A DNA stretch of 64,000 nt. It comes from Cyclobacteriaceae bacterium (lineage in GTDB: Bacteria; Bacteroidota; Bacteroidia; Cytophagales; Cyclobacteriaceae). How positions within the stretch are numbered: the stretch's first letter is position 1; each line of letters opens with the position of its first letter. The stretch covers positions 41,861-105,860 of the forward strand of contig JAHBUC010000016.1 of the NCBI GenBank assembly GCA_019638275.1. Direction: 5' to 3'. The notes beneath the pieces are model-generated. The model saw only the letters and a program-made list of their open reading frames with translations, did no database searches and was not told the origin of the DNA. Positions 8,937 through 18,871 of this stretch are shown here, piece by piece. A program made the translations under genes and the position numbers.

Positions 8937-11900
8937 TTAGAATTTAACATTTAAGGTAAGGTTAAAATTGCGGGTGGTGGGTAGCGCTGAGTTTTCATAC
9001 CCTGCCCTGAAATCCCCGGACGACTGCATCGATTCAGGATCCAGTCCCGGAAAATCGCGGTGAAGAATTGCCACATTGCGGCAGGAAGCCGACAATGTCA
9101 ACCCTTTTACAAAATCAAGAGCAGGCACATTGCGCAGGGCACTTGTGAAATTATACGCAACCGATATATTCCTCAACTTCACAAAATCTGACTTGAATGT
9201 AAAGGGGTCGCCTATTTGAGTATTTCTATAGTCCGCATAAAATGTCTGAAGATTAGCAAAGGGTGAAGGTGCTTGTCCGGCATTAGGACCAGTGGCAATA
9301 ACAGCTCCAGGTACAACTACACCTGTTTCCCCCTGACGCCTTCCTTCCAGCGACATGATCGAGTGCCCTTGCCTGAGCATGTTCAAATGCGTTGCGGATA
9401 ATACTGTACCCCCGAACTTATAGTCTATAAATACACCTACGCTCAAATTCTTGTAGGTAAAGGTGTTGTTCCATCCACCGGTAAACTTAGGGATTGAACT
9501 GCCGACAGGAAGAAAACCATCGGTTAGTTCCGCACCTGGTGTTTGATTGTTAGTTGCCAGTAACCGCCCATCCGGTTGGACAAGAATTCGTCCCTGATCA
9601 TCGCGCAGGTAGGTTCGTACATACATTTGGTTCATGGCCATACCTTCGGTATACCGCAGTTGACCAAGGAACTCGTTACCGGTTTGATTAAAGTAGACCA
9701 CCACCATGCTTCCGCTCTCATTGCCCACATCAAGGACTTTTGTCTTGAGGAAGGCGTTATTCCAGGAGGTTGTCCATCTGAAATCACTGGTTTGATAAGG
9801 TGTAACTTCTATGAAGGTTTCCAAACCACTGTTCTTCAAGGAAGCTACATTTTGTTTGGTTTGATTATATCCGGATGCATTGGAAATTAAAACTTCCAAT
9901 ATCTGATCCGTTGTCACCCGGTCAAATGCTGCAATATCCACGTTTACCTTGTTGTTGAACAACTTCAACTCAAGACCAATTTCCTTTTCTGTTACATTAT
10001 AAGGTATCACCGCATTAGGGGCAAGAGTACCACTAACACCAGCCAACGTCTGGCCATTGAATTGCTGGGCATTGATAGTGTATGTCAGAAGTCCATCGTA
10101 GGGGGCTGCACCAGTATCACGCCCTGCCCTGGCCCATCCTGATCTCAGTTTACCATATGATAACCAGTTCAGGTTTGGCAATAACTCAGAGAAAATAAAA
10201 CTACCGGATACAGATGGATAAAAAACATTATTTTTCTCAGGTCTCAACGTGGAGAACCAATCCTGTCTACCAGTAAAATTCAGGTATAACATTCCATTAT
10301 ATCCAAACTCAGCCCAGCCATAAAGCGAATTAACCCGGAATTGACTATAACCAAAACCTGGAGTTCGCACAGTACCATTTCCAAGGGAGTAGAGATCTGG
10401 GACTGTAAAATTGCTCACGGTTTGATCATTCGACATGCTCTCAAATCTCCACGTGTTTCCACCAATACTTGCGTCAACCGAAAATACTCCAAATTCTTTA
10501 CTGCCACCCACCAGGAAGTCTGCATTTATATCCGTTGCTTCTCCCTGTCGTATATTGTAGTTTCCTTTGTACGTTCCATCATTATTGAAGAGAAAGTTGG
10601 TTCCCTGCCCACTCAACTCGTTCCACTCCACAAAACTTGAACTACGATTATAATTGTACCTTCCCTGTGCATAGAGCCAGTCAGTGAAATTATATCGCAA
10701 GGTAACCGTTCCAAGAAGTCGATTTCGCTCATCATTAAAATACTGGCCTTTCTGAATTTGGTAGTACGGATTGTTAATGGTTCCCAAAAACCCGTTTGTT
10801 GGATTCTCTGCTCCGTTGGGACCAACTGCACTATTCTTGAAAGCTTCTAATGGTGTGGAGATAGCTACCCGGGTAAAGAAGTTAACTGCACCATTACCCT
10901 GCGTACCAATCTGTGGCGGGTTTATGTTATCTTCTTCTGAATAGTTGATATTCAATCCTAGCTTAAGCTTCTGTGTGATGTTATGATTAATGCCTACGTT
11001 GAAAATATTTTTTATATAGTCATTGTTTGGAACAATCCCTTTGGAATCTGTATTGGTAAAGGATACCCTGAAACTTCCGTTGGCACCACCTCCCGTCAAG
11101 CTAACGGTATTGGTCCAATTTGTACCCGTTCGCAAGAAGCCAAATAACCGGTCAGGATAGGCCGAGTAAGGTCGCATAACTCCATCGAAGTTAATTGTGT
11201 TCTCGCCATCAAGCCGCTCGCCAAAGCCAAACTGGCCATTGCCCTGAGCTTGCGCTTGGGTTTGAGGCCTAACCCCTCCTGTTCCTTGTCCATATTCAGT
11301 CTGAGTGATCTCATCCAGAAAATTCAAGGCATTAAACGTGGTGAAGCTGGATGTAAAATCAACCCCAATACCCTGATCCTTTCGACCGGATTTGGTAGTA
11401 ATAATGATTGCACCATTGGCAGCCCTGCCACCATATAGTGCGGCAGCCGTTGCCCCTTTTAAAACCACCATACTTTCAATGTCATCCGGGTTTACAGCCT
11501 GTAAATTGTCTCCACGGTCACGTTGGTTTACCTGACCATTTCCATTGGTACCCCTTGCCTCCTGCTCCATAGGAAGACCATTGATTACAATTAGTGGAGC
11601 ATTGTTTGACCCTGCGAAGCCCGATTGTCCGCGTAATCGTATTTGCATACTGGAACCAGCTCCTGCAGCAGGAGGTGTAATGTTCAGCCCGGCTACCCGC
11701 CCAACAAGTGATTCCATTACGTTGGTCGTTCTGTTTGTTATCAGTTCATCGGTTTTAACAGATGTAACTGCATATCCTAATTTTTTCGATTGTTTTTCAA
11801 CTCCCAGTGCTGTAACCAAAACTTCTTCCAGTTGCCTTACATCCGGGTTCAGCGTTACATCGATTACCGAACGACTACCGACCGTAATTTCCTGTACAGC

Positions 11901-12206
11901 ATAACCGACAAATGAAAATATGAGAACACTGTTGGCATCCGGAACTTCAATGTTGTACCGGCCTTCGTTGTCAGTGGTTGTACCTGTTGATGTTCCTTTG
12001 ACAACTACGTTCACACCTGGAAAAGGCGTGCCGCTTTCATCCGTAACCTTGCCACTCACATTAATAGCGATGTGGTTGGTTTCCAGAACCGCATCTGTTT
12101 CTGGGTTTGCGATGCCTGAAGGTGATGCATGAGACCAGTTGTCACCGGCCATAGCAGCGACCTGCATCAGCAAAATCATTCCATACAGTAGATAATAATG
12201 CTTCAT
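8937..12206 (-). CDS. SusC/RagA TonB-dependent outer-membrane oligosaccharide transporter
   Basis: TonB-linked outer-membrane receptor of the SusC/RagA class, 1089 residues. Order: signal peptide (MKHYYLLYGMILLMQVAAMAG), carboxypeptidase-regulatory-like beta-sandwich (about 50-120, VSGKVTDESGTPFPGVNVVVKG), TonB-box region EEVLVTALG, plug domain (about 135-275) with the RLRGQSGF, NAPLIVINGLP and GAAAAALYG-like GATAAALYGGRAANGAIIITTK blocks, then the 22-strand barrel ending in NLTLNVKF. It imports oligosaccharides across the outer membrane with the adjacent SusD. It is the only SusC in the window, although three to four glycosidase blocks surround it. The 215-bp leader holds an inverted repeat and a LacI-like box that are described separately. 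Confidence 0.96.
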   Translation of the reverse strand: MKHYYLLYGMILLMQVAAMAGDNWSHASPSGIANPETDAVLETNHIAINVSGKVTDESGTPFPGVNVVVKGTSTGTTTDNEGRYNIEVPDANSVLIFSFVGYAVQEITVGSRSVIDVTLNPDVRQLEEVLVTALGVEKQSKKLGYAVTSVKTDELITNRTTNVMESLVGRVAGLNITPPAAGAGSSMQIRLRGQSGFAGSNNAPLIVINGLPMEQEARGTNGNGQVNQRDRGDNLQAVNPDDIESMVVLKGATAAALYGGRAANGAIIITTKSGRKDQGIGVDFTSSFTTFNALNFLDEITQTEYGQGTGGVRPQTQAQAQGNGQFGFGERLDGENTINFDGVMRPYSAYPDRLFGFLRTGTNWTNTVSLTGGGANGSFRVSFTNTDSKGIVPNNDYIKNIFNVGINHNITQKLKLGLNINYSEEDNINPPQIGTQGNGAVNFFTRVAISTPLEAFKNSAVGPNGAENPTNGFLGTINNPYYQIQKGQYFNDERNRLLGTVTLRYNFTDWLYAQGRYNYNRSSSFVEWNELSGQGTNFLFNNDGTYKGNYNIRQGEATDINADFLVGGSKEFGVFSVDASIGGNTWRFESMSNDQTVSNFTVPDLYSLGNGTVRTPGFGYSQFRVNSLYGWAEFGYNGMLYLNFTGRQDWFSTLRPEKNNVFYPSVSGSFIFSELLPNLNWLSYGKLRSGWARAGRDTGAAPYDGLLTYTINAQQFNGQTLAGVSGTLAPNAVIPYNVTEKEIGLELKLFNNKVNVDIAAFDRVTTDQILEVLISNASGYNQTKQNVASLKNSGLETFIEVTPYQTSDFRWTTSWNNAFLKTKVLDVGNESGSMVVVYFNQTGNEFLGQLRYTEGMAMNQMYVRTYLRDDQGRILVQPDGRLLATNNQTPGAELTDGFLPVGSSIPKFTGGWNNTFTYKNLSVGVFIDYKFGGTVLSATHLNMLRQGHSIMSLEGRRQGETGVVVPGAVIATGPNAGQAPSPFANLQTFYADYRNTQIGDPFTFKSDFVKLRNISVAYNFTSALRNVPALDFVKGLTLSASCRNVAILHRDFPGLDPESMQSSGDFRAGYENSALPTTRNFNLTLNVKF

Positions 12207-12241
12207 AATTAAAGGGGTTTGGATTTAGATAATATTAATAA

Positions 12242-12294
12242 TAAGTGTAAAAAAGACATTTTAAATTCTTTGATAAAGTTTCTAATTACACTTA
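12242..12294. promoter_or_regulatory. Inverted repeat TAAGTGTAA...TTACACTTA upstream of SusC
   Basis: TAAGTGTAA at 12242-12250 and its exact reverse complement at 12286-12294 lie 36-88 bp upstream of the SusC start. Closely similar TAAGTGTTA motifs lie before both GH43 genes (20475, 22443, 22492). The arrangement suggests binding by a dimeric activator; the AraC-family gene at 13948 is a candidate. Inference only. Confidence 0.5.
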
Positions 12295-12340
12295 CTAAGT
12301 TCTTCCAATAAAACCCGCTGAAGAATTTTGAACACGATAC

Positions 12341-12351
12341 CGCAAACGTTT
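12341..12351. promoter_or_regulatory. LacI-like box CGCAAACGTTT upstream of SusC
   Basis: CGCAAACGTTT contains the perfect palindrome AAACGTTT. The same 11-mer occurs in reverse orientation at 20524-20534 before the GH43 gene. It fits the looser pattern GCAANCGNTT shared with the boxes at 3605, 52255 and 61684. The rest of the 215-bp gap shows nothing else clear. Confidence 0.4.
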
Positions 12352-12421
12352 CCTATGCGTCCAATTCGGGCTTTTTAAAAATCTGCCCTCCACCTCACTC
12401 CTTGCAGGTTTTCAACCCTGT

Positions 12422-13951
12422 CTACTGCTCGTTCTGGTATTTGGAAATTGCCTCAAACTCATCGTATAGCTTGGTGCTCAGTCGCTCAAAAATTGAATAA
12501 TACTTTTCGTATACCTGATGATTGACCTTGTTGGGATTATATGTATTGGCCAACACTACAGAGCGGGCGGCTTCATCAAGGCTTTTAAAAACGCCTATGT
12601 CGGTAGCATATAACAGAAATGCCCCACGTGCGATGTTATCCGGGTTCTCACCAACGGATACTGGCTTATTAAAAATATCGGCAATCATTTGCGCACAGAA
12701 AGGTATCGAAGCAAAACTTCCGCTTGCGGTGAGGCTGTTAATCGTCCGGTGCTCCTCCAATGTTTTGCCTATGCTGTAGATTTCGTACAGTATCCCTTCA
12801 ATAGTTGCCCTTACAAAATGTTGCTTTTCATGCTTAATGTTAATACCGAAGTAACTTCCTCGCGCATTAGGGTTCCATATTGGGGCACGCTCGCCCAACA
12901 GATAGGGGAGAAAAAGTAATCCCTCCGATCCCACCACTACATCCATAGCCTCATGAATAAGATTAACCATGGTGTACTCAATGTCATACGGGCCTTTGAA
13001 GTCGCCAAACTGCTTGGCAAACCATTCAAATATTACACCCCCGTTGTTGGTTGGGCCACCGGATACGTAATCTTTCTCAGTTAATAAGTAGTTGAAAAAA
13101 CGTTGCCTTTCATCTTTTAATACTTTCTTTCCAACAACACGCACAGCACCACTATCCTCTACCGTGATTGTTGCCTTTCCCTCTTCCCATACACCACCGC
13201 CAAGTGTAGCCAGGCATCCATCACTTGAGCCGGTGATTATCTTAACATCATTCGATAATCCCAATGATTTCTGATACTCTCGTCTGAGTTTTCCTGGTGA
13301 ATGAAACACAGGCACAAGATCAGGTAATTTATCACTGGTTATACCTGCAAAGTCTAACGCCTTGCTGTCCCAGGTAAGATTATGAATATTCAATAGTCCG
13401 GTTGCTGATGCAAGGCTGTAATCAAGGACATATCCATTCGTAAGTTGTTGTATAATATAACTTTTGATGGATAAAAACTTATAAGCCTTTTTAAAACGTT
13501 CCTTATCATGCCGGCTTAACCAGGCAATCTTTATAAGCGGAGACATCGGGTGAATGGGTGTACCGGTTGTCTCGTAAATTTCCTTACCAAGCGAAGAGTT
13601 CTTCAATTCAAAAGCCTCATTTTTTCCACGGTTATCCGCCCATGTTATGGCATATCCTAGCGAAGTTCCATGCTTATCAACCGGCAAAACACTGTGCATG
13701 GATGCGCTGAAGCAAATAGAAATTACATGATAATTCTTCGGATGAACTTCTTCGTTAAGCAGATTTTTAAGTACATACAACATGGTAATAAACATCTGAT
13801 CCGGATCCTGCTCACTGTAATCTGGCTCAACATGAAAGGTTGGATATGACCCCTTCATGGAACCGATCACTTTTCCACTCAGGTCAAATGCCATTACCCG
13901 TACAGCATTTGTACCGATCTCAATAGTTATGACGCATTCCATGTTTTTCAT
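12422..13951 (-). CDS. FGGY-family carbohydrate kinase, gluconokinase-like
   Basis: ATP-dependent sugar or sugar-acid kinase of the FGGY family, 509 residues, cytoplasmic. The N-terminal phosphate-binding segment ITIEIGTNAVRVMAFDLSG, SASMHSVLPVD, TWADNRGK and TGTPIHPMSPLIKIAWL match the gluconokinase branch; GLLFLPYLLGERAPIWNPNARG and TASGSFASIPFCAQMIADIF are the second-domain FGGY motifs. It differs clearly from the ribulokinase at 50589-52235. D-gluconate is the most likely substrate by motif, but related pentonates or pentuloses cannot be excluded. Its ATG overlaps the stop of the upstream AraC gene (ATGA, 4 bp), so regulator and kinase are translationally coupled. It is followed by the 215-bp SusC promoter region. 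Confidence 0.85.
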   Translation of the reverse strand: MKNMECVITIEIGTNAVRVMAFDLSGKVIGSMKGSYPTFHVEPDYSEQDPDQMFITMLYVLKNLLNEEVHPKNYHVISICFSASMHSVLPVDKHGTSLGYAITWADNRGKNEAFELKNSSLGKEIYETTGTPIHPMSPLIKIAWLSRHDKERFKKAYKFLSIKSYIIQQLTNGYVLDYSLASATGLLNIHNLTWDSKALDFAGITSDKLPDLVPVFHSPGKLRREYQKSLGLSNDVKIITGSSDGCLATLGGGVWEEGKATITVEDSGAVRVVGKKVLKDERQRFFNYLLTEKDYVSGGPTNNGGVIFEWFAKQFGDFKGPYDIEYTMVNLIHEAMDVVVGSEGLLFLPYLLGERAPIWNPNARGSYFGINIKHEKQHFVRATIEGILYEIYSIGKTLEEHRTINSLTASGSFASIPFCAQMIADIFNKPVSVGENPDNIARGAFLLYATDIGVFKSLDEAARSVVLANTYNPNKVNHQVYEKYYSIFERLSTKLYDEFEAISKYQNEQ

Positions 13952-14853
13952 TTATTGTGTTGATTATTTGCATAATTTCTTTTCCGGAACTCACCAGGCG
14001 TATGGCCAGTGAGCTTTTTAAAGGTGGTGGAAAAATGCTGTGATGAATAAAATCCAGTATCAAGCGCGATGTCTGTAAAATTTACGGTTGGTCGTTTCAA
14101 TAGTTTGATGGCTTCGGATATTCGGATGTTGATAAGGTAATGCAGGGGAGTAAAACCTGTATAGCTTTTTACCCTTTCTGTAAAAGCTGTTGTGCCCAGT
14201 CCAACCATGGCGGCCATTTCTTCCACCGTCCATTGACGGGCCAGGTTCTGACGCAAGGCTTGCTCAAGTTTCAGAAATGTTTGTGGAAAGTCCCTGCGCG
14301 AACCAGATTGCCGGGTAGACTGTCGTGCAATAATAATAAGCAATGACGCCAGCAGGTGATTGACCCGTGTAACATAGCCAAGTTCCTGACTCAGAATTTC
14401 TGATCTCATTTCCTGAAATATGCCGGCTACTTCCTTTATTTTCAATACCGGCAAATTATTCAGCATCAGGATTTTCCCAATCGTGCGCCTTTCTTCTTCA
14501 GAAAGATTGCTCCATCTACCGATGCTCATCCTTCCATCAGGAGAGCTTTTTTCAACTTTCAGTTGCAACCAAAAGAATGTACCGATATCATAATAACCCT
14601 TCGAACCCCCAATTTCCTGATCGGGTAACGCAACCGCTACATCGCCAGGATAAAGCACATAATGCTCACCTTCAATGACCCATTCAAATTTTCCATCGAC
14701 AATAAAAAACAAATTCAAACAATCAGATTTTTCCTGGACAAAAGAATCCAGCTGAATGGTGTTGTTTTTCCTCAGCCCAAATTCCTTCATGTGCGGAAAC
14801 AATTCCAGTGTACCCGATACTCCTTGTTGCAGAATGAACTGATTTTGCTGCAT
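13948..14853 (-). CDS. AraC-family transcriptional regulator
   Basis: One-component regulator, 301 residues. The N-terminal half is a cupin-like sugar-sensing domain (LNLFFIVDGKFEWVIEGEHYVLYPGDVAVALPD, about 48-82). The C-terminal 100 residues contain the two AraC helix-turn-helix motifs: WTVEEMAAMVGLGTTAFTERVK and FTDIALDTGFYSSQHFSTTFKKLTGHTPGEFRKR. No membrane segment or export signal. It lies 50 bp after the esterase gene and its TGA overlaps the kinase ATG. It probably controls the surrounding minus-strand block (GH43s, GH97, esterase, SusCD), where TAAGTGTTA-type repeats recur; that link is inference. Confidence 0.93.
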   Translation of the reverse strand: MQQNQFILQQGVSGTLELFPHMKEFGLRKNNTIQLDSFVQEKSDCLNLFFIVDGKFEWVIEGEHYVLYPGDVAVALPDQEIGGSKGYYDIGTFFWLQLKVEKSSPDGRMSIGRWSNLSEEERRTIGKILMLNNLPVLKIKEVAGIFQEMRSEILSQELGYVTRVNHLLASLLIIIARQSTRQSGSRRDFPQTFLKLEQALRQNLARQWTVEEMAAMVGLGTTAFTERVKSYTGFTPLHYLINIRISEAIKLLKRPTVNFTDIALDTGFYSSQHFSTTFKKLTGHTPGEFRKRNYANNQHNK

Positions 14854-14903
14854 CTTAAATATCGTTTGAATTCCGGATCACAATTTCTCTTTCAAGCTGT
14901 TGG

Positions 14904-16823
14904 CTATTCAGTAAACAACAAAGGAGCAAACGAATACAAGTTATGTCTCCATACCGGCCAGGTATGCCCACCGGGATATTCGCTGTAAGTATACCGTATG
15001 TTCATCTCATCAAACCTTGACAACATAACTTTGCAGTTGTTGTAGGCGATGTCTTCCTTCCCACCCATCGCTACCCAAAGGTGCTTCAGGTTATTATTGA
15101 TAGTGGAAGCATTTTCTTTCATGAAAGCATATTGGGGATCCGACAATGCAGTGTTGTTTGCAAACCATCCCGAACTGAACACCCCGAGATAAGAAAACAT
15201 GTGATTGTTCCGGATGCCGGCATATAATGTTTGCAATCCACCCATGGACAACCCTGCCAGTGCTCGACTTTTAGCATCAGTTTTTGCACGATAGTTTGTC
15301 TCAACAAAAGGAATGACTGCTTGCTTCAACTCATTTTCAAATAGCTGTAGGGTACGTTCACCAAAATTCGCAAGGCCACCTCCCCCAACATTTCCATCCA
15401 TCATCACTACCAACATGGGCTTTGCTTTTTGCTCCGCAATCAGGTTATCGAGTATCAAATCGGTTTTACCTTGTGTTGACCAGCCCCGCTCATCTTCGCC
15501 ACCGCCATGCAGTAAATACAAGACAGGGTATTTTGCATTTACATCATCGTCATAACCAGCCGGTGTATAAATGTAAAATCGTCTCCATGCATTTAATGCG
15601 GTTGAATAGTATCGCCTCATCCTTAGTTCTCCATGCGGAACATCTTTCAAGGCATAGAATGCATTATTTCTGGAAGGGATTTCAATGCCCGATGCCATTC
15701 TTCCCATTCCGTAAAATGTTTCACTGGCAGGATCGGCCAATGCCACTCCGTCAATCAACAATGAATAGTAGTGAAATCCTTCGCTGATGGTATCGGTAGT
15801 TACTACCCAGAATCCTTCAGCATCCTTTACCATGTCATATTTTTTTCCAAGATCAACTTGCACCTTTTGCGCATCGGGTGCTTTGATTTTGAACATTACA
15901 CGATTGTCAGGTAAAATCTGTGGATACCTTGCTGACCGGACATTGGAAGATGCAGGAACACCCAACACTGTAAACAATGGAAAGACTGATTGATCAACTG
16001 GTTTGAAAAGAAATTGCGAAAACATATAAAGATCATTTTTCCAGACTTTGAAATCATGACCTCCCGGTTCTACATAAAATATATGTGGAACATTTTTCTC
16101 ATACAGATAATCGTGGGTCCGTTTGCTGAACGCCATCAAACCATCCGCATCACCGCACGAAATCCAAAGCAATTTCAATTTTGCTCTCGCTACTGCGGGA
16201 TCCGGAACCAACACTTCAGGCAACTTTGTATTTGGAGCAGATGAAAACCCACCCACCCAGGCAAATTTATCAAGGTTGCCAAGACCAAAGTTTAAAGACT
16301 GGCCCCCACCCATTGACAAACCCGCAATAGCACGATGATCGCGGCCTGTAAGCACTGGATACTTTTTCTCAATAAACGGAATGACATCGTTCAGCAAATC
16401 CTTCTCAAAAGTCGCAAAGGCTTGTACCCGATCAGGCTCAAACACATTCCCCCCTGCGCGATCATCTTTCATAGCCCTGCCATTGGGCATCACTACAATC
16501 ATGGGCTCAATTTTTTTCTCCGCATAGAGATTATCAAGGATCACCTGAGGGTTGCCGCCCTTTAACCATTCCTTCTCATCACCACCAATGCCATGAAGCA
16601 AATACAGCACAGGGTATTTCTTCTTTTTCGAAAATCCGGGGGGTGTGTATACCAGCATCCTTCGATCATTGCCCACTGTTTTGGATGGATACATTACCGA
16701 ATCGATTTTACCCTGTGGAATATTAGCCCTGAAAGAGTCAAAGCCTTCCGGAGCTATCCTGGTCTCCTGGGCACATAGGGAAAACCAACACATGAGCAGC
16801 AGTAGAGAAATTGTACTTTTCAT
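14904..16823 (-). CDS. Double-headed secreted CE1-type esterase
   Basis: Two complete esterase-D-like alpha/beta hydrolase domains in one chain of 639 residues, with an early-set (CBM48-like) beta-sandwich between them. Start chosen at ATG 16823 (MKSTISLLLLMCWFSLCAQE), which gives a clean signal peptide; the frame also has a TTG two codons upstream. First domain (about 40-270): nucleophile in AIAGLSMGGGQ and catalytic His in GGHDFKVW. Linker sandwich about 290-385. Second domain (about 400-639): ALAGLSMGGLQ and GGHTWPVW. CE1 enzymes remove feruloyl or acetyl groups from xylan and related glycans. Both Ser and His sites are intact, so both halves may be active, perhaps on different esters. Three single-domain relatives lie at 34268-37689. 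Confidence 0.9.
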   Translation of the reverse strand: MKSTISLLLLMCWFSLCAQETRIAPEGFDSFRANIPQGKIDSVMYPSKTVGNDRRMLVYTPPGFSKKKKYPVLYLLHGIGGDEKEWLKGGNPQVILDNLYAEKKIEPMIVVMPNGRAMKDDRAGGNVFEPDRVQAFATFEKDLLNDVIPFIEKKYPVLTGRDHRAIAGLSMGGGQSLNFGLGNLDKFAWVGGFSSAPNTKLPEVLVPDPAVARAKLKLLWISCGDADGLMAFSKRTHDYLYEKNVPHIFYVEPGGHDFKVWKNDLYMFSQFLFKPVDQSVFPLFTVLGVPASSNVRSARYPQILPDNRVMFKIKAPDAQKVQVDLGKKYDMVKDAEGFWVVTTDTISEGFHYYSLLIDGVALADPASETFYGMGRMASGIEIPSRNNAFYALKDVPHGELRMRRYYSTALNAWRRFYIYTPAGYDDDVNAKYPVLYLLHGGGEDERGWSTQGKTDLILDNLIAEQKAKPMLVVMMDGNVGGGGLANFGERTLQLFENELKQAVIPFVETNYRAKTDAKSRALAGLSMGGLQTLYAGIRNNHMFSYLGVFSSGWFANNTALSDPQYAFMKENASTINNNLKHLWVAMGGKEDIAYNNCKVMLSRFDEMNIRYTYSEYPGGHTWPVWRHNLYSFAPLLFTE

Positions 16824-16909
16824 ACACAAGGATTTATATACATTTAATTTTGATTGCTCACATTAACACATCCAAAATCTCATTCTCACATCATCATTCT
16901 CCTTCGCCT

Positions 16910-18871
16910 CTATTTAAAAACTGCTACAAATCCATCATTTCCCTTCAACACAATACTTAACTCTCCTGAAGAAGGTAGATTCACGGTTGTTTCTGTAAAT
17001 GATGGTTCGTCACTGCTGTTAGTTCCGTTTGCTATTAGCCGTGCTGTTTTGTTTCCAAGAAAAGACAAATCGAGTGAGAGTGACTTCTCCGTATTTTCTC
17101 CGTTGATCCCGGCCACATACCAACTCTCTCCCGATTTTCTGGCCACCACAAATAATTTTCCCGGGTAGCCGTCAATGAATCGTACATCTTGCCAGTAGTC
17201 TGGAAGTTCTCTTAAAAAGTCTTTTACATTCTCAGGAACATGCACCATTCCTTCAGGGCTTTCCGCATAATGCTGTATACCCGATAAGAAGATTACTGAA
17301 GTTGCCAATTCAAAAGCTGCGGTAGTCGTACGTTGAATGCGCGGAATTTTATACAAGTTCATCGGTGTAAAATCCATCGGATCAAATGCATTTCGCACCA
17401 GTGCTGACATGACCGAATGTTCCGGAGCTTTGTTGGCCGACCCCTGACCAAACGTGATCATTTCATAGCCAAACACAGCCTCGACAGTCATCAGATTAGG
17501 GTATGTACGATGCAGGCCTCGTGGCAAGGTAGCTCCATGAAAATTCACCAGCAGATGATTTGTTGCAGCATCCTCCAGAATATCTTCGTAGTAGTTAATC
17601 ATGGATTGTCCGTCACCCGAAAAGAAATCTACTTTGATTCCTTTGATTCCCATTTCGCGAAGCCGGCCAAATTCCTTCATTCTGTCTTCATGCGTAAGCA
17701 ACTTGTCCTTTGGAGTGAACTTTACCGTGTTCCAATCACCAGCGGAATTATACCAAAGCAATAAGCCCACATTTTTGTTTTTTGCGTATTCAGCAAGTAG
17801 CCTCACCGAATCGTAGCCCATTAACTTATCCCACGTTGCGTCAAGCAGACAATACTGCCAGTTCATATCAGCTGCGAAGTCAACATATTTTTTCTGAACC
17901 TTGAATACCGTTGAGTCGTCTTTCTTCAATATCCAACTCCACGATGACTTTCCGGGCTTTATAAAATCTGCATCCATCTTTACAGCGGGTAAAGCAAGAT
18001 CGGTTCCCAGTGTTGATTCTACTATCGTTTTCAAATCTCCGATCACCATAATCCTCCAGGGTGTTCTCCATGGCAATGTTGATTCAGGATTTAAGGCACC
18101 ATTTGTAAACACTTCGGGCGCTTGTGGAAAATTAATCTTGTACTCATGATCAGGAGAATGTTGCTGAAGGGCTGTGCCGCAATAGTTTCTCCCTAATGCA
18201 GCCTCCGTAATCAGCATCCACACGTTATTGTATCTAAACAAAGCAGGATATACCCAGCCGTTTTGTGTTGGCGAAGGTGTTCCGGTTTCAATCTCCATCA
18301 TATAATGTGCTTCATACGATGGATTGGTATGTTCGAATCCTGTTTGTGCTTCTGCCTTCGGTTGAAGCCATGCTTTTGTTCCTTCAAAAAAGCGAAAACT
18401 TGTTTCTTCAGAAATAATTTTTCGAACATCTGACGATGTCTCCGGAAATTCATAACGAAACGCAACACCATCATCCGACACACGGAAGATGATATTCATT
18501 TTTTTTCCTGATGATGCTTTTGTTTCCAGGATTCTTTCGGTGGCCATGTATGTGATGTTCTCCTTCTTGGCAGTAAGCATCGTGTAGCTATCCTTCACCA
18601 CTATTGGCTGAGAAACTCTTCTTACAGCTAGGTTCGTTAAAAAATCTTCGTCATCACGAACTAAACCCAATTTCGACTCGTTGAGAACAGGTTCATTCCT
18701 GTATGCAACACTGTAAACCAATTTTTCTGTATCAATAGTTACTACAATGTTCTGATCAGGACTAGTGATCATAAGGTGTCGATCCACTTTTCTGGCACAC
18801 GATAAAACAATCAGAGCCATTAGCATGACCACTACTTTACACTCTATTGCAAATGCTCCTGTTTTTTTCAT
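16910..18871 (-). CDS. GH97 glycosidase, retaining (alpha-galactosidase-type)
   Basis: Glycoside hydrolase family 97, 653 residues from ATG 18871; a TTG codon directly precedes it. Lipoprotein-like signal ending VLSCARK. N-terminal beta-sandwich (about 30-280), catalytic barrel (about 290-560), C-terminal sandwich. The family splits into inverting alpha-glucosidases with catalytic Glu pairs and retaining enzymes with an Asp nucleophile. Here GIKVDFFSG carries Asp415 in the retaining-type position and MTVEAVFGYE carries Glu464 as likely acid/base, so an alpha-galactosidase or related retaining activity (possibly beta-L-arabinopyranosidase) is more likely than SusB-like alpha-glucosidase. The start overlaps the stop of the upstream GH43 gene (TGATG), which indicates cotranslation. 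Confidence 0.88.
   Translation of the reverse strand: MKKTGAFAIECKVVVMLMALIVLSCARKVDRHLMITSPDQNIVVTIDTEKLVYSVAYRNEPVLNESKLGLVRDDEDFLTNLAVRRVSQPIVVKDSYTMLTAKKENITYMATERILETKASSGKKMNIIFRVSDDGVAFRYEFPETSSDVRKIISEETSFRFFEGTKAWLQPKAEAQTGFEHTNPSYEAHYMMEIETGTPSPTQNGWVYPALFRYNNVWMLITEAALGRNYCGTALQQHSPDHEYKINFPQAPEVFTNGALNPESTLPWRTPWRIMVIGDLKTIVESTLGTDLALPAVKMDADFIKPGKSSWSWILKKDDSTVFKVQKKYVDFAADMNWQYCLLDATWDKLMGYDSVRLLAEYAKNKNVGLLLWYNSAGDWNTVKFTPKDKLLTHEDRMKEFGRLREMGIKGIKVDFFSGDGQSMINYYEDILEDAATNHLLVNFHGATLPRGLHRTYPNLMTVEAVFGYEMITFGQGSANKAPEHSVMSALVRNAFDPMDFTPMNLYKIPRIQRTTTAAFELATSVIFLSGIQHYAESPEGMVHVPENVKDFLRELPDYWQDVRFIDGYPGKLFVVARKSGESWYVAGINGENTEKSLSLDLSFLGNKTARLIANGTNSSDEPSFTETTVNLPSSGELSIVLKGNDGFVAVFK

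Noticed and set aside
12422..13951. A second ribulokinase or xylulokinase
   Set aside because: SMHS, TWADNRGK and TGTPIHPMSP motifs match the gluconokinase branch and differ from AraB in this window; substrate still uncertain.
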